Under the pieces are notes generated by a model, which worked only from the letters and a program-made list of their open reading frames with translations, ran no database searches and was not told the origin of the DNA. A DNA stretch of 64,000 nucleotides from Cryphonectria parasitica EP155 (Eukaryota > Ascomycota > Sordariomycetes > Diaporthales > Cryphonectriaceae): positions 620,001 to 684,000 of the forward strand of contig NW_024468919.1 in NCBI RefSeq assembly GCF_011745365.1, read 5' to 3'. Below are positions 1 through 10,980 of the stretch, piece by piece; within the stretch, counting starts at the first letter, position 1; each line of letters starts with the position of its first letter. A program made the position numbers and the translations under genes.

Positions 1-3000
1 GATACTGCCGCTAAAGGCTGGGTGCACAAAAATACCCGGCATGATGCACAGAGACAGAGAGAGAGAGAGAGTAGAGTAAAGGAGGGGAAGATGTGGAAAG
101 AGGAGGGAAGAAAGAGAGAGCACATACTTTTGTGTGAGAGACTTTATAGACCACTCAGAAACCAGGGAGGGTACAGCAATTTGCACCGTCCCTTACAAGT
201 TGGCGGCAATCAGTAGTCGCTTAGTGAGGGCCCTGGCTCTGAAGGAGGACCGAGAGAAGAAAGCAGGTCATAGCCATCTGCATTCGAGTACCTTGCACAG
301 GGCAGTGAAGCAAGAGAAGGGCGCACAGGAAACCCCACTGCAGGTATCCTACAAGGTGGTGAAAAGTCAGTGGTCATTTAAAGAGGCCGCATTGGAAGAA
401 AATCCGAATAGAAAGGATTGCAACGTACTCGCTGGACTTTGGACACACGCACAGACAATATGAGATGGCGATGATCACTTTGTGTAGAAACTTGGGCGGG
501 ACAAAAAGAGATTAAATAACCAGAGTGCAGAAATTTGGTAGTATGCAGAGATACCAGTCAGGAAAGTTGATTACGAAGACAGACATCGAGAGGGCACAGG
601 CTGACGATCGTACATGCAGATGAGCAGCAAAAGAAAAAGACAGAAGAAGAGAGGTCTATTTCTCCGAGCCTTATAAGCATGCCTCTTCACATCTAGGGTT
701 GGCAGCGCAATGCAGGTTGTGCTGTTCATGGGATGGGCTGGGTTGTGTGGTCGAGACGACCATGGCATGGATTGTCTCTGATCATCCACCGCCATCGGGT
801 CGATGGCTGACATTGCCCCTCCCCCCCCCCCCTCCCCCCTCTTTTTCGCATACTGACAAGGACTGGGCGCCTCGAGGACAAGTAAGCAAAGGAGGGGTGT
901 ACAAAAGCAGAGACGAGTGGGTATGGACCAAAAGAGAGAAAGAAAAAGAGCACATGTCGCATGCCCGGGCTAGTAACAAATGTATGTACCGGTACAATCC
1001 GGGAATATCAAACCCGGCCGTCTGCCGACCCTCGAGGTGCAGAAGTTTCTATGTGGTTTTTTATTCTTTCTTTTTCGGCCGGGCGTGGCACGCTCCACCA
1101 GCTCACCATTCCGGGGATGCTATGACAGGGCTATCTCGCTTAGATGCCTTTGCTGCCTTGAAAAAGTAATGCATTGCATTCACACCTTCTTTTTAGAGAA
1201 ATACGAAGATGGTGTACAATACCGCCTTACCACATCTCATTCAATAATTCTCCCGGCCCTCTCCGCCCCTCTTCTTACGACATCCAGGATTGATATGACT
1301 TGCAGCATCAGTAGTAGCGACAGCATCAGGATCGCAGGCTTGTAGGTGTACCGTACCCTTTGTTTTGCCTTGGTAAGCGCTAGAATAAGATTATTTGGGG
1401 GGGGGGGGGGTTTCCGTCAAGAAAGACCCACACTCCTCTCTCCTCTCTCTTCTTTTTCTCGACTCGCGTCCTCCTGATATGGGATGGAATGCATCTACCG
1501 CTCTTTCTCATTTTCCTCGCCAGAGGAGAGACACTTGAGAATTAGGTCGGCGATGACGTGGGTAGTCTCTGCCGCCTCATTGGTTCAATCCTGAAGCCCG
1601 ACGTCTTCTCCTTGAAGTCGCATGCACAGCGGCCCAAACCTGGTCAAGTGCATGCCCCAGCTGCATTTTCCCCCTCTTGCCATTCCCTTTGATGCTTTTT
1701 CTAAGGAGGGCTAAGTAACATCGGACCATACATTAGGGATCGTGTAGTTACACAACATCAAAATTGCTCACCTCGCAACAGGTTCTGGCCTAACAAAAGC
1801 AAAGGACTAACCACTAGCTCCATTGTACAGCTACCTATGGCGCATTCTGATACATACGGGATTAATTAAGATGAGGGGAAGGGGAAAGCCAGCTCATCAA
1901 TCACAGACACGCACGCACATGCACGCCTACACTTGAAATGATACCCTCCGCGAATGCCCTCGTGCATGCCGCTGTCGCCCTCAGGTAGCAATATTTCAGT
2001 ATATTTCTTTCTATTTATGTTTCGCGCGATTAAAAGAGACATAAATGCTACCTCATGTTCTATTGTGGCGTCAAAGAAGAGGTGATTGTCTTTTCGCCTC
2101 GCAGTCTCGAAGGCCGCACTCTGAGACAACAACAAGCCACAATTTGTCCAAGTTCTTTCCGACATCTTCCCGTCCCTTTGGCCATGCCTTGCACTGGTTG
2201 GTGAAGATGTGCAACGCGTCCATCCAGGGATGCTTGGCAGAGGGGGGAGGGTGAAGAAAAAGAGAGAAAAAGAGAGCGAAGGAGTAACAGCCGGTCATTG
2301 ACTGTGAATTTATCAATCGTGTATTTTCAGTACTATATGCCCTTTCCTCACTCTCGCCATCAGTGTCTCTGTCGCCATAATCAGTAAATCTGCCGAACCA
2401 GAAGGAAGGGAAAGCCGGAGGGAGAGGGGGAAGATGGTCAGCTCAGTTGCTGACTGCAGCTTGACGACGGGTTTTCCTCCAGACCAGGCTGCCAACCTGC
2501 GAGCGAGGTGTTGCACAGCATATGCATGGCAAGGGACGGAAGTTCAACCCGTCCAATCGTGCTCGCTTCGTCTTTCAATGGGTACAATTGCTACTTTTTC
2601 TTCTTTTGCCAGCCATCCTGAACACCTGATAAGCATTTGAAACACCTAATGCGCAGAGGTCTCTCAACTATTGAGCGATCCGTCCCAAGGGAGTCCTAAA
2701 GTGGTTTGATGCCATGCGTCTAAACAATTGAGCATAAATTGTGTGCCGTTCGACGGTTCAAAACACCAAGTAGTGAATAACAAGACCACACAAGCAAGGA
2801 AGCATTCTTGAGTTCCTGCTCGCTTCGAGGGATTAACATAGACACTTGTTCTCATCCCTCATTTTGCTTCTCACACCGCTGCTTAATGCTTCTTTTCCTA
2901 TGCAACCTGCGAGTCTCAGCGAACCCCCAGGAGACAGGCCACGTAGACAGGGCGTTTTGAACGAAACAAGGGTAGCCAATGAAATGTGTCCGAGGATCAG

Positions 3001-3365
3001 AGTAATGCATAGAGAGTCACATTGGCGACAGGATGCTTAATTTAAATTCCGGCAGACCCGTTCTCTTATGAGCAAGATGCGCACTGTCTAGAGTATGTCG
3101 TAATTCAAGGGAGGGAGATCTCCTCTGCAGATTCTGCGGGCCACCTGCATTCCTGCTGCATAATGCCGACCTCGGGGGAAGCCTCATCAGACTCAATAAC
3201 ATTACTATCCTCTGTTCTGGGGTGTGAGACAAGAAAGCAAAGAGGGAAGGGAAAGAGCGAGAGAAAGAGAGAGTGCGAGGGCAGAGAAAGAAAACAACAT
3301 AAACACGGGCTCAGAACGACCCAATTCCTCTGTAGACTCTTCTCCCGCTCCCCTAACTCTCACTG

Positions 3366-3400
<35 letters not shown>

Positions 3401-4257
3401 GAGCTATTATATACGAGGAACCTACTTTGAACTACATTTTCTCAAAGTTTCATGACTCTGGGAATTGATGTTGGGAGCCTCTCTACCTATTTCACCCTAT
3501 CTCACACTCTCCGCCTCTCGATATACTTGGACAGCAAACGGAAGTCCGGTTTCTTTGTATGCAGGATGATCGTTCCATTTTTTTCTTATATTTCCAAAAT
3601 CTCATTGGTTAACCTTTATAGAATACGAAGGAAGCAGCCAGGAGAAAAGCTTGCACGGTCCTGAACAGTCACACCTCTGCATATAATTCACAAATAGACC
3701 TCATCGTAAGTGAACTGATTCAAGTTACCACTCTATCTTACCATCGGTCATTCCATTGGCTAATCTCTCAGTCGTGCACACTTGGCCAAGACGAAACTGC
3801 TTCTTCCAATTCTTCCTCCTCTGTGTCTACCCTTCGCCCAAGAGGAGATTCTCTTCTCCTACATATCAATTACAATTACGACCATCCAGTAAGCGCTTGG
3901 ACTGATTACTCTCGTCCTGTCACAAAAGCCCTTTGAGCCGCTAACGCCATACACAGCTGAGAGTGGAGCATCACCATTACTTTCTCTCTCCATCTCTGTC
4001 TCTCACTTATTATTTTCTGCCTGGAGACACTAGCATCCACTACAATACCTGCTGCAGAGAAGCCGAACTCGCACGTGATTTCACCGGTCCGATGCTCTCA
4101 CTATTTGTGCCTGGCTAGGTCTACCTGGTCCAAGCCCGAATCGACACCACTTCGATGTGGCTACAGGCACTGCATGGAACATGTTGACGAGGGCCAAATC
4201 GGGGCACGCGGCAGGGAGTCGCAGCTCAATGAAGATACTCTCTTTGTCTTCTTCAAG
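1..4257. other. Intergenic, no supported gene
   Basis: No reading frame here has the length, composition or splice structure of a gene. The stretch holds low-complexity DNA: a (GA)n run near 57-71, C- and G-homopolymers (for example G14 at 1397-1410), purine-rich tracts near 3240-3300 and T30 at 3370-3399. The last 400 bases are pyrimidine-rich and are probably the promoter and 5' leader of the next gene. Confidence 0.6.
3370..3399. repeat. T30 homopolymer
   Basis: An uninterrupted run of 30 T. On the minus strand it reads as poly(A), but no reverse-transcribed element or target-site duplication is visible beside it, so it is called a simple repeat. Confidence 0.9.
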
Positions 4258-5989
4258 ATGCACACCAATATGGATTTCCAGTTAGACCAGCTGGCGGCCG
4301 TCACCGACCAGGGCGACCAGATCAACCTCATCTTTAGGACCACCATTCGCAACAACACCAGCCCCGTGGTTTTCAGGATGCCGCGAGAGGCGTACGACAA
4401 GAAGGTGGTCGACCCTAATCTTGGCTTCCACCAATTCATTGCCTGGGGGTCAGGGGCAGGATGGCTGCCAAGACCAAGGGCCGCGGCGAAGACCGCGACG
4501 TCATCCTCGTCGCCTTCAACGGCCTGATGGACGACCATGTCCTGCTCATCAAGGGCATGAGGGGCTGGGGTGTCACCATGCCCGACTGGAGAATCGCGGA
4601 CGTGGCCCCGGCCTTCAGTATCGAGCACAAGGTCAAGAGTGAGGACATGAAGCTGGCCGTCCTGGCCCACAGGTTCGTGCCCTTTTATGACCATGTCAAT
4701 CTCGACGCGGCCAGCGACGCCATCGCCACCTTGCACCTCACCAAGACGGCTCTGAGCTCGTGGGAGGCGTCTATAGTCGCCTTCACTTGCCATGTGGATT
4801 TCTTCTCCATGACCGTCGGCCTCTACATTGTCCCCCATGGCAAAAACCCTCTGGCCATCCCCATTCTGACCGGCAAAGATGCCGACCCTGACACCGACCT
4901 CCCACCCGAGCGCATCAAGGAGGTCGTCCAGAGGCTCCAGGTTTGCGGTGCCGCTGAGCCCTTTGATGGTCTGGATGGGTATTACGCCCGGTCGGTCGTC
5001 TACAGGGCTCGGAGTGCTGTGGAAGCAGAGAAAGCCCTGAAAGAGATGGCCACAGAGAGAGATCACCTCATCACCAAGAAGCAGCTCGCGGAAGCCGCCG
5101 AGAACAGGCGGCGGGAGACGGAACTTGCTGAGCCGGTACGCCTGGCCGCTCTGGAGGTCGTCGCACTGTCAGGAGGGGAGGAACACCCGCTGTTCCCCCA
5201 GGAATTTGTCGACAATTTCCTCCGGGAGCCTTTCGTCCAGCAGCCTGCCAAGCAGCCATCGGATGCCCATGCCACTCCAGGGCCCAGAAACCAAAAGCAG
5301 TCCCCCTTGGAGCAACAGAGCCGACAGAATACACCGCAAATCGTGGAAGCACGCAGTCGACAGCCCACTCCACGCACCATGGAGCCGCCCGCTCAGCAGC
5401 AGCCCCCGCAGCAGCATTCTCAGCAGTCCACTCCACAGCTCGCTCAATGGGCGATCCAACAGCCTTCCCGGCAGCCAGCTCAACAGGCCACCCAGCTGGC
5501 TCTCGACGAAACCACACCGCCATTCGGTCAGCAGCCCACGCCAGGCTCTACCCAGCCGTCTTTCATCGGACAGCCACCCATACAGCAGCCTTTGTCCACC
5601 AGACCTACTCGCACCCTATGCAGCAGTTTGGTGCTCAAGAGGCTCCGGAGCAGCAACAGCCTGTGGAGCAGCTTGGCCAGCAGAACTTTTCGCAAGCACT
5701 GTACCATTTCAGCCAGCAGACCCTGGGGCAGGGCATGCAGCACTTCGACCCACATAGCACGCCCATGGCCCAACTGTTTGGCCTGCTGTCCTTCCAGCAG
5801 CCACCATTCCAGCCAGACTTCCAGCAGCAGGGCTTCCAGCAGCCCATGGCCCAGCAGCAAACCCAGCAGCTGACCCAGGATTCCGCTGATACATTCATGC
5901 AGGAAACCTTCAATAGCTTCCCTCAGCAGCCTTATGAGCAGGCAGGCGGGACATCTGGCCAGCAGTTCGTCCAGCAGACCAGCAACTAG
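4258..5989 (+). CDS. Unknown Gln/Pro-rich protein, frame interrupted
   Basis: I do not recognise the family. The coding signal moves through three frames. Frame 1 runs from ATG 4258 (an in-frame ATG also lies at 4075) to about 4391. Frame 3 runs from about 4454 to about 5610 and contains a globular-looking part followed by a Q/P-rich tail. Frame 2 carries the tail on (many Gln-Gln pairs, FQQP and FQPD motifs) to the stop at 5987-5989. The first switch could be a 62-nt intron (donor GTACGA at 4392, acceptor TCAG ending 4453, CTAAT inside), or one missing base in the G-rich stretch 4444-4460. For the second switch I found no donor/acceptor pair in the right phase. One missing base near 5590-5615 restores the Q-rich frame, so this is either a recent pseudogene or a sequence error. 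A (TG)n repeat follows the stop. The C-terminal half is probably disordered. Confidence 0.55.
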
Positions 5990-6015
5990 CTAGTGGGATG
6001 TCTCATGCTTGTCTT

Positions 6016-6048
6016 GTGTGCGTGTGTGTGTGTGTGTGTGTGCGCGCG
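6016..6048. repeat. (TG)n / (CG)n dinucleotide tract
   Basis: Alternating TG passing into CGCGCG, starting about 27 bases after the stop of the Gln-rich gene, so probably in its 3' untranslated region. Alternating purine-pyrimidine DNA of this kind can adopt Z-form and is unstable in replication. Confidence 0.85.
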
Positions 6049-6891
6049 CTCCTGCTTCTTCATCGTGTTCGACATTCTATCACACCGGCAGCCGTGGCGA
6101 TAGAGGCTGCTTCTTATCATGGATCTTGGACATGCCTCTGAGACCACTCATGACCTTTTCTCGTAGTCGTCGTTGTCGTTCTTATCGTCGGGCAGCTGCC
6201 ACTGACCCTAGACGTAATGGATTACTCTGTATTTCGGTTTGTTGGCGGCCTATTCTTCTAAAGCAGCGGTCTTGTGTTTACATCTGTTCGAAAGGGGGTT
6301 TATTAATTTACTGCGGGCCATTCTTTTCGTTCTGAATTCTCTGGACAATAGGCAGTCAGAGGTTGAGCTGTAACTCGTCATGGTTGAATCATCACAAAGA
6401 TGTCGTTTCTTTCTTTTTTTTTTCTGAGGGAGGGGGAGGTGGAAAGGAAATTGATCAAGTATGCTCAAGAAGTTTTTGTGTGGCCACCTCATTAACATAG
6501 TCTGAGGCCCTTGCGTCGTGATCATTCCAGCGATAATTGGACATCAACAGGCTGATCCTCATACTCACAAGTTTCCGTCTTATCACGCATCTTCTCATGT
6601 GACATTGCTAATGCCCTGCGATTCATCGTCTTTCACAAATTGATATCTAGGCTTAGAAGATTCTTTAACGTCTTTCAGACAGAAGCAACAATGTCGTTGC
6701 TTCGGAACATACTGCGATTCTTTTTATGCTCAGAAGATCTTATGTTCAACAGATCTTGCTGCTCGAGGCTTAATTGCTCTCGACTTTTGCTTGTCTCTAC
6801 GGAATTGGTAGCTGGCCTTTGTCTAAGAAGGTTCTTAGAGTTACGTAAAAGAGGGGGAATATAAAACGTAACGCAAATAACAGATATGGGA

Positions 6892-7810
6892 TGTGAGATA
6901 TTGGAGACGGACGAGAAGAACATCGAGATTCTCTTTGGAAGCGGCAACGAGGTGACATCCACCACATGTCGGTCGAAATCGAGATTGTCATCTATGGGAC
7001 CAACGAGGTCACCATCTACGTCCCTGTCTGGCCTTTGTGGCAGAGACGAGCACCGCTGCAACCCCAGCGGCCGCTGAACGGGCACAACGGCGGCAAGTCA
7101 CTTGTCAAGCACACGAACGTTGAGGGGCCGCCGCCACAGTGTCAATGGCGCGCTTTCATAAGGACCTCACAGGCCAAGGCCAACACTTTGTGTACTAAGA
7201 TGGCGATGCATAGTACCTCTCAGGTGTTACTCGAGATATTGTAAGGACATATGCACCCATGGGGGATGTTGAGGTCGTGTCGGCTACGTCGGGAATGTCA
7301 CTTACGACCATTGCATTGACACTCTTTTCTGGCAGGTTGTATGGTATTTCACGTATCAATACACGGCTCCTCAAAAGCATCTTTCGGCGTTTACCGAAAG
7401 CGCTTGAGACCAGCCACCCGGCGCAGGCTTCCGTCGAGAGTTTGGGAACCAGCAATTTTCAGAACATTTTCGCCGGATGGGAGGAACGCGCCATAGTAGT
7501 ATCTGGGCCCGAGGATGGAAGAGGTAGGTAGCTTTCAAGGCCGGCTCCGACCGCCAAAGTTCGTTGTGCGACCCCGAGCGTCGTCACTTCTGGAGCAGCG
7601 AAGTAACAGCGGGATGAAGAGGTGGACAAATACACTGGGGGGGGAAAATTGGATCAAGGTTTTCGAATGCCAGCATCTGCAGGCCAGCCAGCCGATCAAC
7701 CCAGGTATTTTCGATCGCTGGTGGCCAACCTAATGCATTAAGATGGCTGGGCGGAGTATGAGCAGCGCTTCTCAGACCTTGCGGACTTGAGCAGGCGCAA
7801 GTAGGACAAG
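6892..7810 (+). pseudogene. Possible degenerate gene fossil
   Basis: Short coding-like pieces lie in different plus-strand frames with stops between them. One starts at ATG 6892 (acidic and Gly-rich, ending near 6960). Another reads VEIEIVIYGTNEVTIYV from 6966. A third, at 7294-7404, reads VTYDHCIDTLFWQVVWYF and then stops. A fourth ends in a Trp-rich stretch near 7733. Such hydrophobic and aromatic runs are unusual for random intergenic DNA, but no homologous family is recognised and no intron set joins the pieces. It may be a decayed gene, a gene with introns I could not place, or chance. The strand is inferred only from where the pieces read best. Confidence 0.22.
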
Positions 7811-8780
7811 ACACGCCGCTGTATCACCGCCAGCATCACATCTGCCTGGTACCGCACTGTATTAAGAGGCTGAGGCCTTTCTCTCGGATAGACTTCGGTG
7901 TCTCAATTTTTTTTTTCCTCTCTCCTCATCAAGGGATAGCCCTGGTACAGTGAGTGACACGACATATACGAGGGCACGAGTGTAATCAATGCTTCTGGCG
8001 ATTGTGCATTCCCACTTGCCTCCCCTCCTCTCTCGCGTGTGATTGTAATCATCTGAATTTGGTCTTGGTCTATGAGGAACAAGTGCATGTGAGATGCCAC
8101 GCCAGCAGTATAATCGCCGACCCACCACCCAGAAAAAGGAAGAACAAAAAAAGAAGAAATCAATACATTGGCCTATAAACAACGATGTCAAGGGGTCGAT
8201 GTGGAAATGCCGGGGGTCCGGGATACGGCGGCAGAGGAAAACGAGGCTATTGTACGAGCTAATGCAAGGACGGCACACCCCGTCGCCAGCTCATCTCAAG
8301 GGCACGCGTTGGCAAGCGGGTTGGTGGGCTTGAGGGTGGTTTTTGGTGGGCAACGAGTGGGGTTGGGCACTAGATGGCTACCGATCGATCCACGGACAGC
8401 AAAGTCTCACCTATTTCACTCACGGCAAATCACACGCACACTTGCACACACACACACACCTCTCCAGAAATTGGTCACGAATGGGTGTGGTGGGGGAGAT
8501 CCCCAAGAAGTGTGTCGTCTGACTGATTGAGATTCTAGGGCCGCGAGTAAGCGTGTTGAAATAGTTGTAAGAGAAAACCATCGGAGAATTGCTCAAGCTC
8601 TATAGTACAGTACGCCTAGGCGGATGTCGGCAAGGGTGGAGGGGAACAGGGTTGGTTGGATGAAACCCATGCCACCACACCTCGCTCCTCTATCAACGTC
8701 ACTACCAAGTTTCTTTCTTTCTAGTCTTCTTCTCTCTTCGCCCACCGATGATGACTGTGTACTTACAGATGATTATGGTG

Positions 8781-8843
8781 TACATAGTACCATGTACATA
8801 GTACCATGTACATAGTACCATGTACATAGTACCATGTACATAG
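8781..8843. repeat. 14-bp minisatellite, 4.5 copies
   Basis: Four perfect head-to-tail copies of tacatagtaccatg (8781-8836) plus half a copy to 8843. The unit is rich in self-complementary steps (GTAC, CATG, TACATA), so either strand can fold. It lies about 800 bases upstream of the next start codon, in intergenic DNA. Similar TACATA/GTAC-rich words recur singly elsewhere in the window. Confidence 0.95.
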
Positions 8844-9496
8844 ACATGCAGCAAAACTTTTCCATGTTTGTGGTACCGGATAACGGCATTGTGGCCGTCC
8901 GTTTTGGATAGGATAGGCCGATGCAATGGAACCATGCAGGTGACTCTTGATGGCCACAGGTTCAGAAGAATGGGGTGGTGTGGTAGCACAAGACAGGAAA
9001 AGGAGGAAGAGAAGGCGGGGCGAGAAGAAGAAAAACAATCGATACGAGTCGCTTCTCTCTCTCTTTCTTCTTTCCTCTCCTTACATAACAAGTACATGAG
9101 AATTTGGTCTGTGAACATTTGCAGTCGACAGCAAAGCAGGGCACGTGCTCCGGATGCTGGGTTCGGGTAGGAAAAAGAGGAGTCGAACCAACTGTATTTG
9201 ATGTTCTGTTGTGTTGCAGTGGGTAAATAAACGAATGGGTGGGATATACCCTCCCTCCTACTTTTTGGTCCTGTTCCCCTTCTCTTTTTCCCATCCTGCC
9301 CGATTTCTGACTCTAACCCCACGCCGTTTTTAGTGGTGCTGTCACCTTCTATAGCTCGTGGTTCCTGAGTCAAAACACCCGCCTAAACCAAACCAAACCT
9401 TATTGTCTTTAGCTTCGCTTCAAGACATTAAACCAATACCCACAGCAGCGTCTGCAACGACCCACAAGCAACAATACGCTTTGAATACTTACACAG

Positions 9497-9559
<63 letters not shown>
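9497..9559. repeat. (CAT)21 microsatellite in 5' leader
   Basis: Twenty-one uninterrupted CAT triplets, ending about 80 bases before the preferred start codon at 9640. If translation began at the upstream in-frame ATG (9358) the tract would encode polyserine. The good local context of ATG 9640 and the non-protein-like residues upstream make an untranslated position more likely. Confidence 0.9.
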
Positions 9560-9639
9560 TATCAATTGGCATTGTCATTTTTCTTTGTTCCATTTCTTCT
9601 CCCCTCCTCTTTCTCTTACAACTCGTTGAAATAAAATAC

Positions 9640-10980
9640 ATGGATTCAAGGCTTGACAAGACAGAGCCAGAGCCATCTCAGGGCAAGTCCCAGGAGCCTG
9701 TGCCAGAGTCAAAGCAAGAGCTGAAGCTGGATTCAATGCCAGATTTAGAGCAAAAGCAGGAAATAGAGCCAAAGCTACAGTCAGAGAAGGAAGCAGAGCT
9801 TAAGTCAGAGCTCAAGCCAGACCAAGAGCCACAGGTCCAACCAGAGCTACAGCACATGCCAGAGCCAAAGCCAGAGCCAAAGCCAGAGCCAGAGCCAAAG
9901 CCAGAGCTGGGCCGTCATGGCCATCATGAGCTCGCCCCTCACTTACCACCACCCAGCGCTGAGGAGATCGAGGTGGAGTTCTACAGGCTCCTGGTAGAGG
10001 CTGGCGGCCGCCCCGTCTATGACGTTCGCCACCTGTACGAGATCATCATCTACGCCCCTGAGCTCTACCGCAGCATGATGGAGCCCTGGCAGGAGCCCGA
10101 CCCTGTACTCCCAGCCTGGTCAGGCGTCTTTGTGCGCCAGTTCGACCGCTGGAACAAGTTCCGCACCTGGCAGCACGACAATCGACAGTCCACCGACGAC
10201 GATGCCGATGATGGCAACCCTGAGGGTGGGCGTACCTGGCACCGCCGCGAGAAGCGCCTGGGCGCTGGATTCGTCGGCTACACCAACGCCGTCGTCCACC
10301 GCCTCGCCCTCCATGGCTTCGCCTGGCAAGGCCTCCGCCTCCTTCTCGACGCCACCCTGCAGGACCCCCTGACCACCTGGATCGAGTACGTCAACTTTGA
10401 ACACTGGTGCTTCGCCCGTGCCAAAAAGACGGTCCTTCTGCTGCGTAAGAAGCACCAGCAGCACCGCCTGCACCAGCAGGCCATCCGGGACGAACACATT
10501 CGCAGGGCGGAGCAACCACCTTCCCTCGATGACCTCTCCGAACGCCTTCACCAGGCCGCCAAGGAAATCGCCGCCGAAAAGAACATGCGCCAGTGCGAGC
10601 GTGTCTCCCGCTGGGCCATGGACCAGGTCGCCCTGGTCGCCGCCGAGGCAAAGGTCTTGATCCCACCACCAGCCGTCGAGGAGTTCGATGACGAGGCCAC
10701 ACCAAGGCCTCGACGGGAGGGCTGCAAGCAGGTCCGGTTCAGCGACGAGGTGTCCTTCATTGGTGTGCCTACTTGGCTCCAGGCGTGGGCGGACCAGAAA
10801 GAGTCCTTGTGTACTGCCTTGGCGGGCGAGAAGTCTACACCTGGTAACGATGATAAAACTGATGATGATGATGATGATGATAGGACTGGGGTGCCAGGCC
10901 GCGCGGCGGTCCTTCCGAAACGGCAGGTCACGCCGGTGCAGAACGGCAGGCCAACGAAGCGCCTTCAGGTGGATTCATAG
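9640..10980 (+). CDS. Unknown protein with Glu/Pro/Lys-rich N-terminus
   Basis: A single open frame of 446 aa. The family is not recognised. Residues 1 to about 88 are low-complexity: a degenerate repeat of charged residues and proline, with the tetrapeptide PEPK repeated near its end. A folded-looking region of about 280 residues follows, rich in Trp and Tyr and with amphipathic helices; basic and Gln/His-rich helices lie near 260-300. The C-terminal 100 residues hold an Asp run (from the GAT repeat at 10861-10881) and a basic end that could serve in nuclear targeting. ATG 9640 was chosen over in-frame ATG 9358 because the latter would place a 21-triplet CAT repeat in the protein. Third codon positions are strongly G/C-rich in the folded part, as in the neighbouring real genes. 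No enzymatic motif is visible. Confidence 0.75.
   Translation: MDSRLDKTEPEPSQGKSQEPVPESKQELKLDSMPDLEQKQEIEPKLQSEKEAELKSELKPDQEPQVQPELQHMPEPKPEPKPEPEPKPELGRHGHHELAPHLPPPSAEEIEVEFYRLLVEAGGRPVYDVRHLYEIIIYAPELYRSMMEPWQEPDPVLPAWSGVFVRQFDRWNKFRTWQHDNRQSTDDDADDGNPEGGRTWHRREKRLGAGFVGYTNAVVHRLALHGFAWQGLRLLLDATLQDPLTTWIEYVNFEHWCFARAKKTVLLLRKKHQQHRLHQQAIRDEHIRRAEQPPSLDDLSERLHQAAKEIAAEKNMRQCERVSRWAMDQVALVAAEAKVLIPPPAVEEFDDEATPRPRREGCKQVRFSDEVSFIGVPTWLQAWADQKESLCTALAGEKSTPGNDDKTDDDDDDDRTGVPGRAAVLPKRQVTPVQNGRPTKRLQVDS

Larger units (their letters stand above)
5990..9639. other. Intergenic; possible gene fossil, simple repeats
   Basis: No intact gene was found. The stretch contains a (TG)n tract just after the upstream gene, a patch of coding-like but broken frames (about 6892-7810, listed separately), a (CA)n tract near 8440-8460, a 14-bp minisatellite (8781-8843) and a (CAT)21 tract in the leader of the next gene. 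A 223-aa minus-strand frame (8702-9373) runs through the minisatellite and is not believed. Confidence 0.55.

Noticed and set aside
699..1169. 156-codon plus-strand open frame
   Set aside because: It consists of homopolymer-coded residues (Pro run) and has no domain, splice or promoter support.
3370..3399. Poly(A) tail of a retroposon on the minus strand
   Set aside because: No reverse transcriptase or element body beside it and no target-site duplication seen.
4161..5066. 301-codon minus-strand open frame
   Set aside because: It is antisense to the Gln-rich gene; G/C-rich third positions on the plus strand suppress stops on the minus strand.
8702..9373. 223-codon minus-strand open frame
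   Set aside because: It is held open by the 14-bp minisatellite and by purine-rich tracts; residues are not protein-like.
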